DNA of 64,000 nucleotides from Pseudogymnoascus destructans (lineage: Eukaryota; Ascomycota; Leotiomycetes; Thelebolales; Thelebolaceae): positions 893,001 through 957,000 of the forward strand of contig NW_020167529.1 in assembly GCF_001641265.1 (NCBI RefSeq), written 5' to 3'. This document shows, in pieces, positions 44,671-56,300 of this stretch; the first letter of the stretch is position 1, and each line of letters begins with the position of its first letter. Below the pieces are notes generated by a model. That model was not told where the DNA came from. It saw only the letters and a list, made by a program, of their open reading frames with translations, and ran no database searches. The translations under genes and the position numbers were made by a program.

Positions 44671-45145
44671 TGTAACGCTGACTTCTAAATGATAGAAGAC
44701 ACAGAGGTTCTCTTGCGTAAAGGTTTACTTATCAGAGGAGGCAGGGGATCAGACACAAAGGCTTCAAGTAACACGTTACTAGTATATAACAAATACTGTA
44801 TTGAGTTGAGCACGAAGCTCCTATCTAAGGAAATACTATCTACTTATATAGTGGCGTCGTGCCTAGTGGACTCCTGGGAACTCACTCGAGTCCTCGGAGT
44901 CCTGGACTCTTAGGATTCTTCTCATCATCCTGCGAGTCCGTCACGTGCCTAGTGGACTCCTGGGAACTCACTCGAGTCCTCGGAGTCCTGGACTCTTAGG
45001 ACTCTTCTCATCATCCTGCGAGTCCGTCACGTGATACTTTCGGAACTACTATTCCCCGCTGCCCCTCCAGGTACCAGGGCCGGTCTCATGCGACCTCCCT
45101 CCTTCCTGTCCTGTAGTTGGCCAGCCTTCTTGTTCCGTCGTAACA
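44671..45145 (-). repeat. G1 3' LTR
   Basis: TGTAACGCTG ... CGTAACA. Contains two tandem 86-bp units (about 44859-44944 and 44945-45030), each with GTGCCTAGTGGACTCC and ending CGTCAC, with one difference. Confidence 0.93.
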
Positions 45146-45241
45146 CTCGCTCCCTTCCCCTAGGCATTCGTCTCGAATCCTATAAGTACGTCCATGTCCC
45201 CGGGACTCTGCTGCTCCTCAGCGAGTCCTTCAACATGCAAC

Positions 45242-45808
45242 ATGCCTACTGACACTGCCCGCAAACTCCAGGAACGCAACGATCTTGTCCGTCAAATAAA
45301 GAACCACGGATACGAACTACCCGAAATGGATTCTTGCTCGAACTGCGTGAGGCGAAACGTTACTTGCGTGTCGTCTCCAAATGATTCACGGCGGTGCGCC
45401 GAGTGCGTTCGTCGCAACTTGAAAGAAAAATGTGACTGTATGGGTCCTGATCATCCCGACTGGGTGAAGCTCGAACGGAAGGAGGATCGCCTGGATCGCG
45501 AAGAGGAAGAAACCCTTTTGAAGTTACTTCGTCTGCGGAAGCAGAAACGCCTCATCCGAACCCGTGGTAAAGATATGCTCCGGCGAGGTTTGAAAACCCT
45601 CGACGAGCTTGATGCGGCAGAGGAGGCCGAACGTGTGGCTGCTGAGAAGCGTGACGCTGTTGAGGCCGAGGAACAGGCAGTTAGCGCTGCCTCCTCATCT
45701 GTGACCGGGACCCCCGCTTCCTCCGATCCACTGGCCTACTCCCCTGCATCTTGGGATCAATGGCTGGCGGATGGCGGCATCGATATTCCTCCAGCAGTTC
45801 TTTGCTGA
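45242..45808 (+). CDS. Antisense accessory ORF of G1: cysteine-cluster, coiled-coil protein (188 aa)
   Basis: An intact frame on the strand opposite to gag-pol, starting about 95 bp inside the 3' LTR and overlapping the 3' end of pol by 128 bp (45681-45808). The protein begins MPTDTARKLQERNDL. It has a cysteine cluster (CSNCVRRNVTCVSS, then RRCAECVRRNLKEKCDCMGP), a long charged helix (about residues 75-150, LDREEEETLLKLLRLRKQKR) and a Ser/Thr/Pro-rich end. Gag and pol of the same copy are broken, but this frame is not. An in-frame upstream start at 45194 exists. The layout and the cysteine cluster parallel the accessory gene of element B. Expression from the 3' LTR side is plausible but not shown. 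No function assigned. Confidence 0.7.
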   Translation: MPTDTARKLQERNDLVRQIKNHGYELPEMDSCSNCVRRNVTCVSSPNDSRRCAECVRRNLKEKCDCMGPDHPDWVKLERKEDRLDREEEETLLKLLRLRKQKRLIRTRGKDMLRRGLKTLDELDAAEEAERVAAEKRDAVEAEEQAVSAASSSVTGTPASSDPLAYSPASWDQWLADGGIDIPPAVLC

Positions 45809-48800
45809 TGTTCCTTGTTGGTTCCCACGAATTATCCGTAGGTTCGTAATTTTCCCATTTTATCAAAAACTCTTCTCGACGTCCTACTAACCTTCTGTCT
45901 AGGATCGCTTCGACCTCATATTCGATTATCTCATTCTCGGGTTGGAGTTCGGTGTCGGTCGCAATTGGGGTATTTCCTCTTGCTGGTTCCAGTAGTGAGA
46001 CATGAAATACCGGGTGTAGTCTAGACTTCCTGGGTAGCTGCAGTCTGTAATTAACTGAGCTGACTTTGTTCAATATTTTGAATGGTCCCAATTTCTTGAA
46101 GTCCAACTTTGTGCTTGGTCGTTTCGTTTTGATATGTTTCCGGAGTAGGTATACTTTATCCCCCTCCTTGAAGGCAGGTTCCATACTGCGCTTCTTGTTT
46201 GCGTATGCGGCGGATCGTTCATTTAAGAATTGGATGTCCGTCGCAAGTTGTTCGTGGAACGATCTCAGTTGTTCCACCACGATCAGGGCTTGTTCAGCTC
46301 GTGATTCATCCGGTCTTGGTTGCCTATATGCTTCTGGCTGGTAGCCATAATTGGCAAAGAACGGTGAGACTTTCGTTGCTTCTGTCATCGCGCTGTTATA
46401 TGCAAACTGTGCGATGGGTAAGATCTGAACCCAGTTATCCTGTTGATGATTGACATAGCTTCGCAGGTACTGTTCAAGGGTCTGATTTAATCTTTCTGTT
46501 TGGCCGTCTGTCTGGGGATGAAAAGCTGTTGATAGCTTATGATTTGTTCCCAGTAGCGCCATCAATGATTTCCAGAATTTCGAAGTAAAGAGCTTGTCTC
46601 TATCTGAGATGATTTCTTCTGGCATCCCATGATCGGCTAATATGACTCGAATGAAGGTATATGCGAGCGCCTCGGCGTCGCTAGCTTCTAGATATGGTAT
46701 AAACTTCCCATATTTCGTGAGTCTTTCCGTGATGACGAGGATAGAGTCGTATTCTATTCCTGTTAACGGGTCCTTGGAGGGTGGAAGCTTGACGATGAAG
46801 TCCAAAGCTATTGATTTCCACGCTCCTTTTGGTACTGGTGTCGACTTGAGTTGTCCGTATGGCAGATGCCTATTGGATTTTGACTTGCTGCAAATGTCGC
46901 ACTCTCTTACCACTGTCTCTACCTGCTTCCTCATACCTGGGAAGTAGTAGTGTCGAGTGATTCGTTCGAAGGTTCGTGTTACTCCCTGATGACCGTGTGC
47001 TGGTAACGAGTGTTGTTCTTGCACCAGCGGGCGTCTCATTTGACTTGGGACATACACTAACCCTTTGTATCGAATCAATCCTTGTTCGTCGATGGCGAAG
47101 TCGCCTTCGACTTTGGACAAGACTCGCTTGGCGCATTCGTCTGTTGCGTAAGCTTTCTTGAGTCTTTCCTCGAGTTCTGTATCTTCGATGACTGAGATCG
47201 TCGCTAGTAACTCGTTGTACTGTATTCCTGCATCTGTTTTCTTCAGAATTGCTCTAGGTCTTTCTTCCTTTGGGCCGGCGTAGTCGGTCCGTCTGCTGAG
47301 AGCGTCTGCTCTTGCATTCTCGGAGCCCTTGCGATAGGTTATCGTGAAGTTGTAGGCTGCGAGGGTTTCTGCCCAGCGGACTTGTCTGCGGTTTAAAACC
47401 TTGGTCGTGGTGAAGTATATGAGGTTCTTGTGATCCGTCCATACCTGCACAGGGTAGGTGGGTCCCTCAAGATATACTCGCCACTGCTCAAAGGCAACGA
47501 CATAGCCAGTAGCTCCTTGTCGTGGATGTCGTAATTGAGTTTCGCGGGTGACAGTTTCCTAGAGTAGTACGCGATTGGTTTGAACTTACCGTCCTCGTCT
47601 GGTTGATTCAGACATGCTCCAATTGCGAAGTCAGAAGAGTCCGTTTTGAGGATGATCTTCTTTGCAGGGTCAAATGTAGCAAGGATAGGTGCTTCCGTGA
47701 ACTTCGTCTTAAGTTCCTGGAAAGCAGCCTCTGCCTTGTCCGTCCATTTGAATTCGAGATCCTTTCTGGTAAGCTCCGTGAGTGGTTGAGCTACCTTGGA
47801 ATATCCCGAGATGAATCTTTGGTAGAAGTTGGCGAAGCCTAGGAAGGCTTGCACTTCCTTGATCGTGGTCAGTGTTGGCCATTCCAACACTGCCGTTGCT
47901 TTTGCTTGGTCCATCTTGATGCCGTGCGTTCCGATAATGTAACCCAAGAATTCGACTTGGTTTTTATGGAACTCGCACTTCTCTGGTTTGAGGAGTAAGC
48001 TGTACTCCTTTAGTTTCTTCAGGATGAGTTTGACATGCTTGACATGCTCCTCCTTGGTTGCTGAATACACCAGGACGTCGTCTAGGTAGACAATGGTAAA
48101 GATGTCTAAGTATTCATGCAAAGCATCATTCATCAGTCGTTGCATGGATGCGGGTGCGTTTGTTAGCCCAAAGGGCATGACTTGATACTCGAATAGGCCA
48201 TAGCGGGTGCGGAATGCTGTTTTCCACTCTTCCCCAGCCTTGATTCGGATCAGGTTGTATGCTCCTCGCAGATCTAGCTTATTGAAAATCTTTGCTCCTT
48301 GAAATCTATCGTGTAGTTCGTTGATTAACGGCAGGGCATACCTGTCCTTGATTGTGATGTTGTTCAACGCTCGATAGTCCACACATAACCGTAGGGAGCC
48401 GTCTTTCTTTGGTACGAAAAGCACCGGACTTCCTGCGGGTGATGTGGATGGTTTGATGAATCCTTTTGCTAGGTTATCATCAATGTACTCCTTGAGTACC
48501 TTTAGCTCTTTTTCTGATAGCTGATATATTGGTCCAAATGGTGGACTCTTGTCTTTCTCTAGGGGTATCTCGTGATCCCATGGTTGGTGCTTAGGAAGCG
48601 CCTCGTTCTTAGGGCCTTCCTGGAATAATTGCTCGTATTCCTTGTACTCCACCGGTATACTCGTCGGTGAGGATGCCTGGGCTAGGTCATCAAGCTCGGA
48701 GGTTGCACATAACTCCTTCCGGCCCTGGGAGGGTTTCTCCCGTTGTCGCGTGTCCGTCCGTTGTTCACACGCGCACTGGCTCATCACAACTTTCTCGTTC

Positions 48801-49243
48801 CACCAGTCGATCTGGGGGTTGTGTTTCTTGAGCCATGGCACACCAAGGATGCACGCATGGTTGTCCATGTGCACGATGTCAAACTGAATCGTTTCCTTGT
48901 GCCCGTGTAGCATGACCATTTCCAATGGGACCGTTTCGTGGGTCACCATTCCTTCATTAGTCGAGATGGGCTCTCCATCTACGACCATTAACGGGTATGG
49001 TTCGGCTTTCATTGTTGTTTTGAAGCCCTGTGTATCTGCTACTTTCTTTGTCATAAAGTTGCCCGTCGCTCCGGAGTCAATCATTGCTCGGAGGTGTCGC
49101 TGTTGTATTTTAGCGACCACATATAGTTGCATGCTGCCCGTCGTGGCGCATAGCTGGTCTGTACTAGGCCTCTTCGTGTCGCTCGCCGGTGGCCTACCGT
49201 CAAGGACTCCTAGTTTTTTGACTCGTCCGAGGAAGGATAGTAT
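45681..49243 (-). pseudogene. G1 pol: protease, RT, RNase H, integrase, chromodomain (one frameshift)
   Basis: The frame opens at about 49243 after a stop, with a first ATG at 49132. Protease: AMIDSGATGNFM. RT: FVPKKDGSLRLCVDYRALN and IVYLDDVLVYS. RNase H: ILKTDSSDFAIGACL. A missing base near 47502 breaks the frame after DKELLA; the continuation reads VVAFEQWRVYLEGPTYPVQV. Integrase: zinc-binding HSLPAHGHQGV...CDICSKSKS, core Asp in ALDFIVKLP, Asp in ISDRDKLF and Glu in QTDGQTERLNQ. Chromodomain at the C-terminus: EYEVEAILDRRLVGRREEFL, then WENYEPTDNSWEP. Chromodomains direct integration to histone-marked heterochromatin, which fits the nested insertions here. Pol is in a different frame from gag, with no overlap between the two. 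Confidence 0.93.
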
Positions 49244-49422
49244 TCATCCGCTTCCAATGGTGGTCCTTGGGGAGATCGTTTCCCTCGCTCTTCTGCTTCG
49301 TCTAGCAGATGTGGGTATTTCTCGTATACCTGTTCGCTTTTGATAGGCAAGTCCCCTTCAGACTGGCTTCGCCTGAGGGCGTGAACTTGCTCTGCGTCTC
49401 TGAAGTGTATCCTGGGCGAGGA

Positions 49423-51147
49423 TCAGGGAAACAACTGATTCTGGTGTTTCTTTTTCCAGTGGAGCTTGCAGTCATCTTCGCTGCAATACTCCCAGTAGAC
49501 ATACGCGTGCCAGGGATGATCAGTCTCTGTTGCGTCTGTCGTTGATAGTTCCCGCTGTCCTCTCACCCATGCACTATCTTCCCTCGGAGGCGTGGAGAAT
49601 GTGTCTAGTTGCTCCATGGCTCTCCTTTCGATGCGTGGAGTGGGTCTCGCATTTTCCCGTCGCAGCATACCTCTGGCTTTCTCGTCGTACTTCTCCAGGG
49701 CTCTCCTGCGGTCCTGGTAGTAAAGTTTGACGCTTTTCATATACTTCAGTTTAGCCATATGCTCGACATCCTTCTCCAGTTCTTCCGCTTCTTGGGCTTC
49801 CAACTTAGCTACGTCTGGGGACGTGCCAAGCAGCCTGCGGGTATTCGTTAGTTGGTCGTAGTATCTCCAGAGGTCATCCTTGCAGTCGTCCACCTTGCAC
49901 TCTAACGGAAGTCCCTGTAACAGGTTCCTGTAGATGCCCTTAAGTGTGGGGATTCTCCTCTGGCCGCTGGGCTTGTCTCGTTCGGCCCTAATCTTCGCGT
50001 GGGCGTGTTTTGCCATGCGTCTTACTACGCTCTTGCACCGTGGACTCATTGGTTCCGTAGGTGCGAGTTCGTCGAAGGTCTCCTGTTCCGAGACGGTGAA
50101 CGATTCCGCCTCCGACCCTTCATCTGAGCTCTCGTCTTCTGGGGTGCTTTCGCCGTTTATTCCCCAGTCCTGTTTGCTCACAAACGTTGCGTTCAACTGT
50201 CCTGTCCAGGTGGCATTGAGTTGTTTGCCGACTTTGCGTCCGCCGTTCCCTTTCTTTGGCTGTCTGCAGTCTCGGGCCATGTGGCCTGGCTTGTCGTAGT
50301 TAAAACAGAGTCGTTCCTTGAATTGTCTGTCTTTCTTAGGGTCACGGGGTCGTCCAGGTTTGAACGTGGCATCGAGTTCCATTGGGTCCGACCAATGGTT
50401 GTCTCGCGGGTGTTGATCCCGTCATCTGCCCTCATTTCCCCGGTAGGGGTAACTTTTCTTGGGCTTGTCATAGGTCCGACGTTCCTTCTGGAATTAGTAT
50501 AGTCGATTGTCGATTCGGACCGTATGTTCGATTAGCGCTACCATGTCCGTTGGTTGTTGTTCCAAACGGGCAAGTTCCATACGTATATGGCTCTTCAGCC
50601 CACGTCGGTAGTGGCTGATGAGTGCGCTGGCGTCCCATCCTGTCTGATTGCCGTATCTCTGGAATTCTGTGGAGTACGTGAGGGCGCTGCCTGTCTGCTT
50701 AAGTGCAAACAGATGGTCTTCCGCGGTCTTAATCTCATCGATGTCTCCGAACATGCGTCGGATTTCCTTACAGAATCCTTTCCAGCTGCCAAACATAGTC
50801 TGCGTAGTTGCCATGCTTCCATTGGTACTCTCATATTTGAAATAATCCTTGAGGAATGGTTCGATCCATCGCAGGGCTTCCCCCCTAAGGTAGGACGCAG
50901 TCCACAGGGCATAGCTCTCCTGGGTGGGAAACTTCTCGTCATTGAAGTGCTGGTACAGTTCGACCTGTAGCAAAAACACCTCAAGTTCCTTTCGGTTGCC
51001 AGAGTAAGTGTCGGGCAACTTGACGCGTAGAGTTTCCTTGAGTTCGTTGACGGTGGGTGCGTCGGGCATCTCTTCATTCTCAGGCTTAGACCTCTGAGAC
51101 GAAGTTGGCGTGGTGGGGGTTTTCCCCTTCGAACTGACGACAGACAT
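49423..51147 (-). pseudogene. G1 gag with two nonsense codons
   Basis: One 575-codon frame from ATG 51147 interrupted by TAA (50494-50496) and TGA (50422-50424). The capsid-like part includes LPDTYSGNRKELEVFLLQVE and WKGFCKEIRRMFGDI. The zinc knuckle reads CFNYDKPGHMARDC: the second Cys is Tyr and the usual Gly after it is Asp, both explained by G-to-A changes, while the stops fit C-to-T (CAA, CGA). The C-terminal third is acidic then helical and ends in a short Cys/His segment (YWEYCSEDDCKLHWKKKH) that looks like a remnant zinc-binding site. Confidence 0.88.
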
Positions 51148-51193
51148 GTTGCTTTGTGTATGAGCCAGTGCCTCGTAGAAGTGGTGCTCAAAG

Positions 51194-51668
51194 TGTAACG
51201 CTGACTTCTAAATGATAGAAGACACAGAGGTTCTCTTGCGTAAAGGTTTACTTATCAGAGGAGGCAGGGGATCAGACACAAAGGCTTCAAGTAACACGTT
51301 ACTAGTATATAACAAATACTGTATTGAGTTGAGCACGAAGCTCCTATCTAAGGAAATACTATCTACTTATATAGTGGCGTCGTGCCTAGTGGACTCCTGG
51401 GAACTCACTCGAGTCCTCGGAGTCCTGGACTCTTAGGATTCTTCTCATCATCCTGCGAGTCCGTCACGTGCCTAGTGGACTCCTGGGAACTCACTCGAGT
51501 CCTCGGAGTCCTGGACTCTTAGGACTCTTCTCATCATCCTGCGAGTCCGTCACGTGATACTTTCGGAACTACTATTCCCCGCTGCCCCTCCAGGTACCAG
51601 GGCCGGTCTCATGCGACCTCCCTCCTTCCTGTCCTGTAGTTGGCCAGCCTTCTTGTTCCATCGTAACA
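51194..51668 (-). repeat. G1 5' LTR
   Basis: Same length as the 3' LTR, one mismatch seen on full side-by-side reading. Confidence 0.93.
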
Positions 51669-51725
51669 CCACCCCTCCGAGACCAGTAAGTGACACCTTC
51701 TTGTGGATTGTATGATGGTGTACTA

Positions 51726-51781
51726 TGTCATACTGACATTCGTTGCACTCAGTTTGCTATCAAACTCAAGAGCAAACTTAC
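51726..51781 (+). mobile_element. Family A LTR fragment
   Basis: The first roughly 50 bp of LTR-A (TGTCATACTGACATTCGTTG onward to GAGCAAACTTA), followed directly by the leader of G2. The last bases TTACA could be the LTR's own end, giving an LTR collapsed by internal deletion. It might be the relic 5' LTR of G2. Confidence 0.6.
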
Positions 51782-52139
51782 ATTATACGAAAAAGATCAC
51801 ACCTGCCGGGGACGGCCGTACTTAAATAATATCCCACACCGGAACGACTCAGGAGAACTACCGTTACACCATAGACTGCGGCTCGGTGATGTTTCGGAGG
51901 AGAGACCTGATGACTTCAAATAGCCGTGATTCCAGAGATCTCACGGACAGCCAGTGGATCAGGGTTTGATTCTTCAGAACAAGCTGGTAAAGTCGCCGAC
52001 GCGTTGGCGCCAAATAGGATACGAGATCCTTAAGAACCCCCTCATAGCACAGAGGAAATTGTGGACAAGAGCATTGATAGCTACGAGCTACCGGAAGTCA
52101 AGCTCTTTCGTATCGGTACCGATACACACCTGAGGCAAT

Positions 52140-53343
52140 ATGTCGAAAAAGCCGACATCAAACATACCCCAAGACAACGACGGTCAACTGCCCAGAATGA
52201 CTACCAGACAAACCACCGCTGCAGCTACGACTGCTGGGCCATCCGAAGACATCCCGAGTCGAATGGACCACCTCGAAGCACAGATACAGGAGGTCAAGGA
52301 TCTACTAGTTATCCTGTCGGCATCCCAGACCAGAATCCCGTCCACACCGCCGGTGGACGCCCCCATACCCACAGACGAAGTTACGGAGCAACGAACGCCT
52401 CGTACACGAAACACCCCCGAGACAGTTCAATTGCCGGCTCTTCAGAACACTCGTTCTCCCTCGATTCCAGGGTCATCACGAATGCACACCGAGGACCCTC
52501 CGAATCGCTATAAGAAATCAACCATCTCTGAGAAAATCCTTCCTCTCAGCGATGGGGTAGAACATACCTTCTACAATGGAGCGCTTCCATTCGGGACCGA
52601 CTCGTAGTCAATGAGGACCACTATCTTACCGACGTCTCGAGAAGAGCGTTGATATGGGGAACTACGACTGGCCTGGTGAAGACCTACCTAGAGCCCCAAT
52701 ACCTGTCCGCTACGCATGGGTTACGCAGTGCTGAGGAGATGATGGATCTACTAGGTTCATACTACCTCACAGGCAACGAGACGGAGCAGGCCAGGAACCT
52801 CTTCGACGACCTGCAAATGGGAGAGAAAGGGCATGCTAGCGAAACCTTCCCAGCGTTCAAGGCTCGTTTCCAAAGTGCAGCTATCACAGGACAAGTCTCC
52901 GAGTCGGAATGGTTTCGGTACATGTGGAACAAGTTGACTCCCCAATTCCGCAGCCGCGTCGCGATCATCAAAAACCAATGGAATGGAGAATACCAGACCA
53001 TGGGTATGAGAACTTAGCGCCTTCGATCAGGAACGGTGCCGGAACAACGAATTGAATCCGCTACCCGCTCTCGCAAGGACGTCCACACGTACCTCGGATA
53101 CGGCAAAGGCATCGTCGGCGTTGAAGCCGACTCAAGCCACATCCACTCTGTTTACCTGAACCACGTTCCTCCCCAAGCCAGCCATACCGGAACGTCTGAG
53201 AACCGCAGTCCCTGCGCCCTCAGGAAACTGTTTCAAGTGTGGCAAGCCCGGCCATTTCCAGGACAAATGCCCCCTTAACACTACTATCAAGGAAATGGAC
53301 CATAACGACACCGAGGCAGAAGAACAATGGGAAGAAGCTGTGT
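52140..53343 (+). pseudogene. G2 gag, frameshifted
   Basis: Begins MSKKPTSNIPQ. The frame shifts near 52573 (continuation WSASIRDRLVVNEDHYLTDV in the second frame, then IWGTTTGLVKTYLEPQYL) and again near 52999. Internal stops follow, one of which could be CGA to TGA. The zinc knuckle GNCFKCGKPGHFQDKCPL at about 53223-53276 is intact. Confidence 0.8.
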
Positions 53344-56300
53344 AACTTCAATCGGATGCGTCCCTCAAGAAAAACGACAAGGCCTAGGAGAAGGCTCCTT
53401 CCTAGGTCTACGCAAATGTGACCTGCGAGGACTAGACTTACGAGAACTCCTGGGAGGCACCCAGTTCTTAGTTGACATGACCCTGAGTATGAATGGACTC
53501 GGGGTGCAAACGAAGTCCCTAGCAGACACAGGAGCAAACGGCTACCTCGTCATTAACAAGCCTTTCGCAATACGACTGTCGAAAGCACTTCAGAGCCCTA
53601 TACGGAAACTACCCTACTCTGTACCCATACGTGGATTTCAGCGCAAAATCCAAGGCCACGTATCGGAGTATATTCGGTTACACTTAACAGTCGAAGGACG
53701 CCGAATATATAACTGCCCCTTTATACTCCTGGACCTCGGAGCACAAGATGTGATAATTGGGAAGAAGCTTTTCAGCTGCTTCCGAATACTACTCGACTCT
53801 GCAAATAGCCGGTTAGTATGGCCAAAGGAGTACCCGCCGACTCCTAGCTGGAGCAAGGAGATCACCTTACCCTACCACTCACGCGAAACGTCCATTAAAC
53901 ATCCTGCATACCAGTCGGATGCGAATCGCCGGGATTTCGCAATCCACCGCGAAGACAGATGCCGCGCAGGCGGACGTTTGATGGAAATGAAAGTGATAAC
54001 TTCCGACTACGAAGAGGTCACCGATACATCATTGAACCCACCACGAAACCAGGAGATTTCTCCCCCACTGCAGAAAACCCTAGTACATAGGTTTACGCCC
54101 ATGCATATATGCGAAATCAGTGCAAATGCTTTCCACCACGAGATGATGCGAAACGACTCCGAGTTTTTTCAGACTAGCATCTACGAAATCGATCAGATCA
54201 TTCATGAAAAGGAGTTGGTAGAGGACGAAGAAACGCTCCGCCTCATCCAGCAGAAGCTTCCGCATATGCACCGGAGGTACACCGATGTCTTTTCGAAGTT
54301 GGAATCAGATCGAATTCCCCCGCACCGCATATACGACCACAAGATACAGCTCGAAGCCCCTTTACCAAACGCTTTCTCCCCGTTATATCGACAGGGCACC
54401 GAAGAGCTTAAGGCTACCAAGCAATACCTGCTGGAAAACCTGGAAAAGGGATTCATCGTCAACAGCAACAGCCCCTTCGTGTCCCCTATCCTATTTGTAA
54501 AGAAAGCGGATGGCAAATTAAGATTTTGCATCGATTACCGGAAGTTAAATGGTCTCACCCGGAACGATCCCTACCCCATCCCGCGTATCGACGAACTACT
54601 AGGACGGGTGTCGAAAGCAAAAATCTTCACGAAGCTAGATATCAGACAAGCCTTCCATCGTATACGGATGCACCCTGACTCGGAAGAGTACACGACCTTT
54701 CAGACTCGCTATGGATCCTATAAGTGCAAAGTGCTGCCATTTGGACTGAGGAACGGTCCCACAACCTATCAGCAGTATATGAATGACGTCCTGATGCAAT
54801 ACTTAGACGACTTCTGTACCGCATACTTAGACGACATCCTAATCTATTCAGAGGACCCTACGGAACACATAGAGCATGTGCATAAGGTCCTACAGCGTCT
54901 CCGAGAAGCTGAACTCCAAGCCGATTTGAACAAATGTGAGTTCAACGTCACCAGGACAAAATACTTGGGTTATGTTCTCACTACCTCCAGTGTCGAAGCG
55001 GACCCTGACAAAATCGAACCCCTTCGTAACTAGATCCGACCGACCACTGTTACGGGTGTGAAGTCCTACCTGGGATTCTGTGGCTTCTATAGACAATTCA
55101 TTCGTAATTTTGGCAAAATAGCAAAGCCCCTCACCACCATCACTAGTCCCTCGGAGCCGTTCTGGTGGACAGACGAATGTGAGGATGCGTTCGAGGAATT
55201 GCGACGACAACTTTTAGCGGTACAGGCACTTCACCACTTCAACCCCGAATTGCCTACGAAGCTGGAGACCAACTCCTCTGATGGAGTGGTAGCTGGTGTC
55301 CTGTCTCAAGAACACCCTGACAAGCGATGGTACCCCGTAAGCTTTTACAGTCATGTCCTATCCGGACATGAGATCAATTGGGAGATCCACGACAAGGAAC
55401 TATTCGCAATAGTAAAGGCCTTCAGAAAATGGAGGCCCGAGTTGGCTTCGGTGCGCCACTGAGTCGACGTGTACACTGACCACCGTTCGCTCGAATATTT
55501 CATGTCTACCAAGGTTCTCACCGCGAAGCAGGTTCGATGGATGGAGCTACTCTCTGACTTCAACTTCTGCATTACGTACACCGCGGGCAAAAATAACCAG
55601 AAGGCTGATATTCTGAGCCAAAGAGACCAGGACTTGGTAACGCAGCAGAAAGTCAAACTTAATAGTAGGGCGAGGGTATTGTCAGGTCCAAGCCGCCTAC
55701 ACCCCCGAATTAGCACCGAACTCGCTGAGAGCTACATAGCATCCATTAATTCGATGGACACCCCCAAGCCCCAGGTGCCCTTCAATTTAATAGAGGCGCT
55801 ATGTGCGGACAATTGGAAGTTGTTCACCGAGACTCGCGCGAAACAACCCCTACCGGACGGATTCGCGATGAACGACCAGCTCCTCCTGTACAAAGGCCGC
55901 CTATGTGTGAATCGCCACACCGACCTATGTACGAAACTGATCCGGGAAGCACACGACCAAGTGTCATCAGCACATCCAAGTGGCAGGAAAACCTACCAAT
56001 TGCTCGCCCCAAAGTATCATTGGGTCAGGATGGAAGCGGACTGTTTGCGGTATGTACGAAACTGCGTGACATGCCGGCTTTCTCACACCAATGTCACTAA
56101 GCAACAAGGATTTCTACACCCACTACCCGTACCCGAATACCCTATGCAACACCTCACCATGGACTTCAAGGAGTTCCCAAGGGACAAGCATGGATACGAT
56201 AGCATCTTAGTGTTTATGGACCAACTCAGAAAGAGTTCGGTGACAATACCTTGCTACAAAACCACAACTGCCCGGCAGATGGCGCAATTGTTCATCGAAT

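Larger units (their letters stand above)
44671..51668 (-). mobile_element. Full-length Ty3/Gypsy chromovirus G1 (6998 bp)
   Basis: Two 475-bp LTRs (44671-45145 and 51194-51668) flanked by CCACC (44666-44670 and 51669-51673). By eye the LTRs differ at one base (G at 45137, A at 51660), so insertion is recent. Gene order on the minus strand: gag, protease, RT, RNase H, integrase, chromodomain. A purine-rich tract (AGGGGAAGGGAGCGAG) precedes the 3' LTR at 45146. An extra + strand gene lies between pol and the 3' LTR. Gag carries two stops and pol a one-base frameshift, so this copy is not autonomous. Confidence 0.95.
42381..51725 (-). mobile_element. Gypsy-type element B, copy 2, interrupted by three younger insertions
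   Basis: 3' LTR 42381-42628 (248 bp), inner flank 42629-43019, then a solo LTR-A insertion (43020-44492, itself nested), more flank 44498-44670, the whole G1 element (44671-51668), and a last piece 51674-51725. The pieces align in order with 38540-39020 of copy 1: GAATGGTATC near 42823 and 38608; TGTAAGCC before TTGAGTAC or ATGAGTAC; and the donor-like GACCAGTAAGTG after G1 against GACTGGTAAGTG in copy 1. The purine tract next to the LTR (minus strand AAGAGGGGGGGTAG) matches copy 1. Confidence 0.78.
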
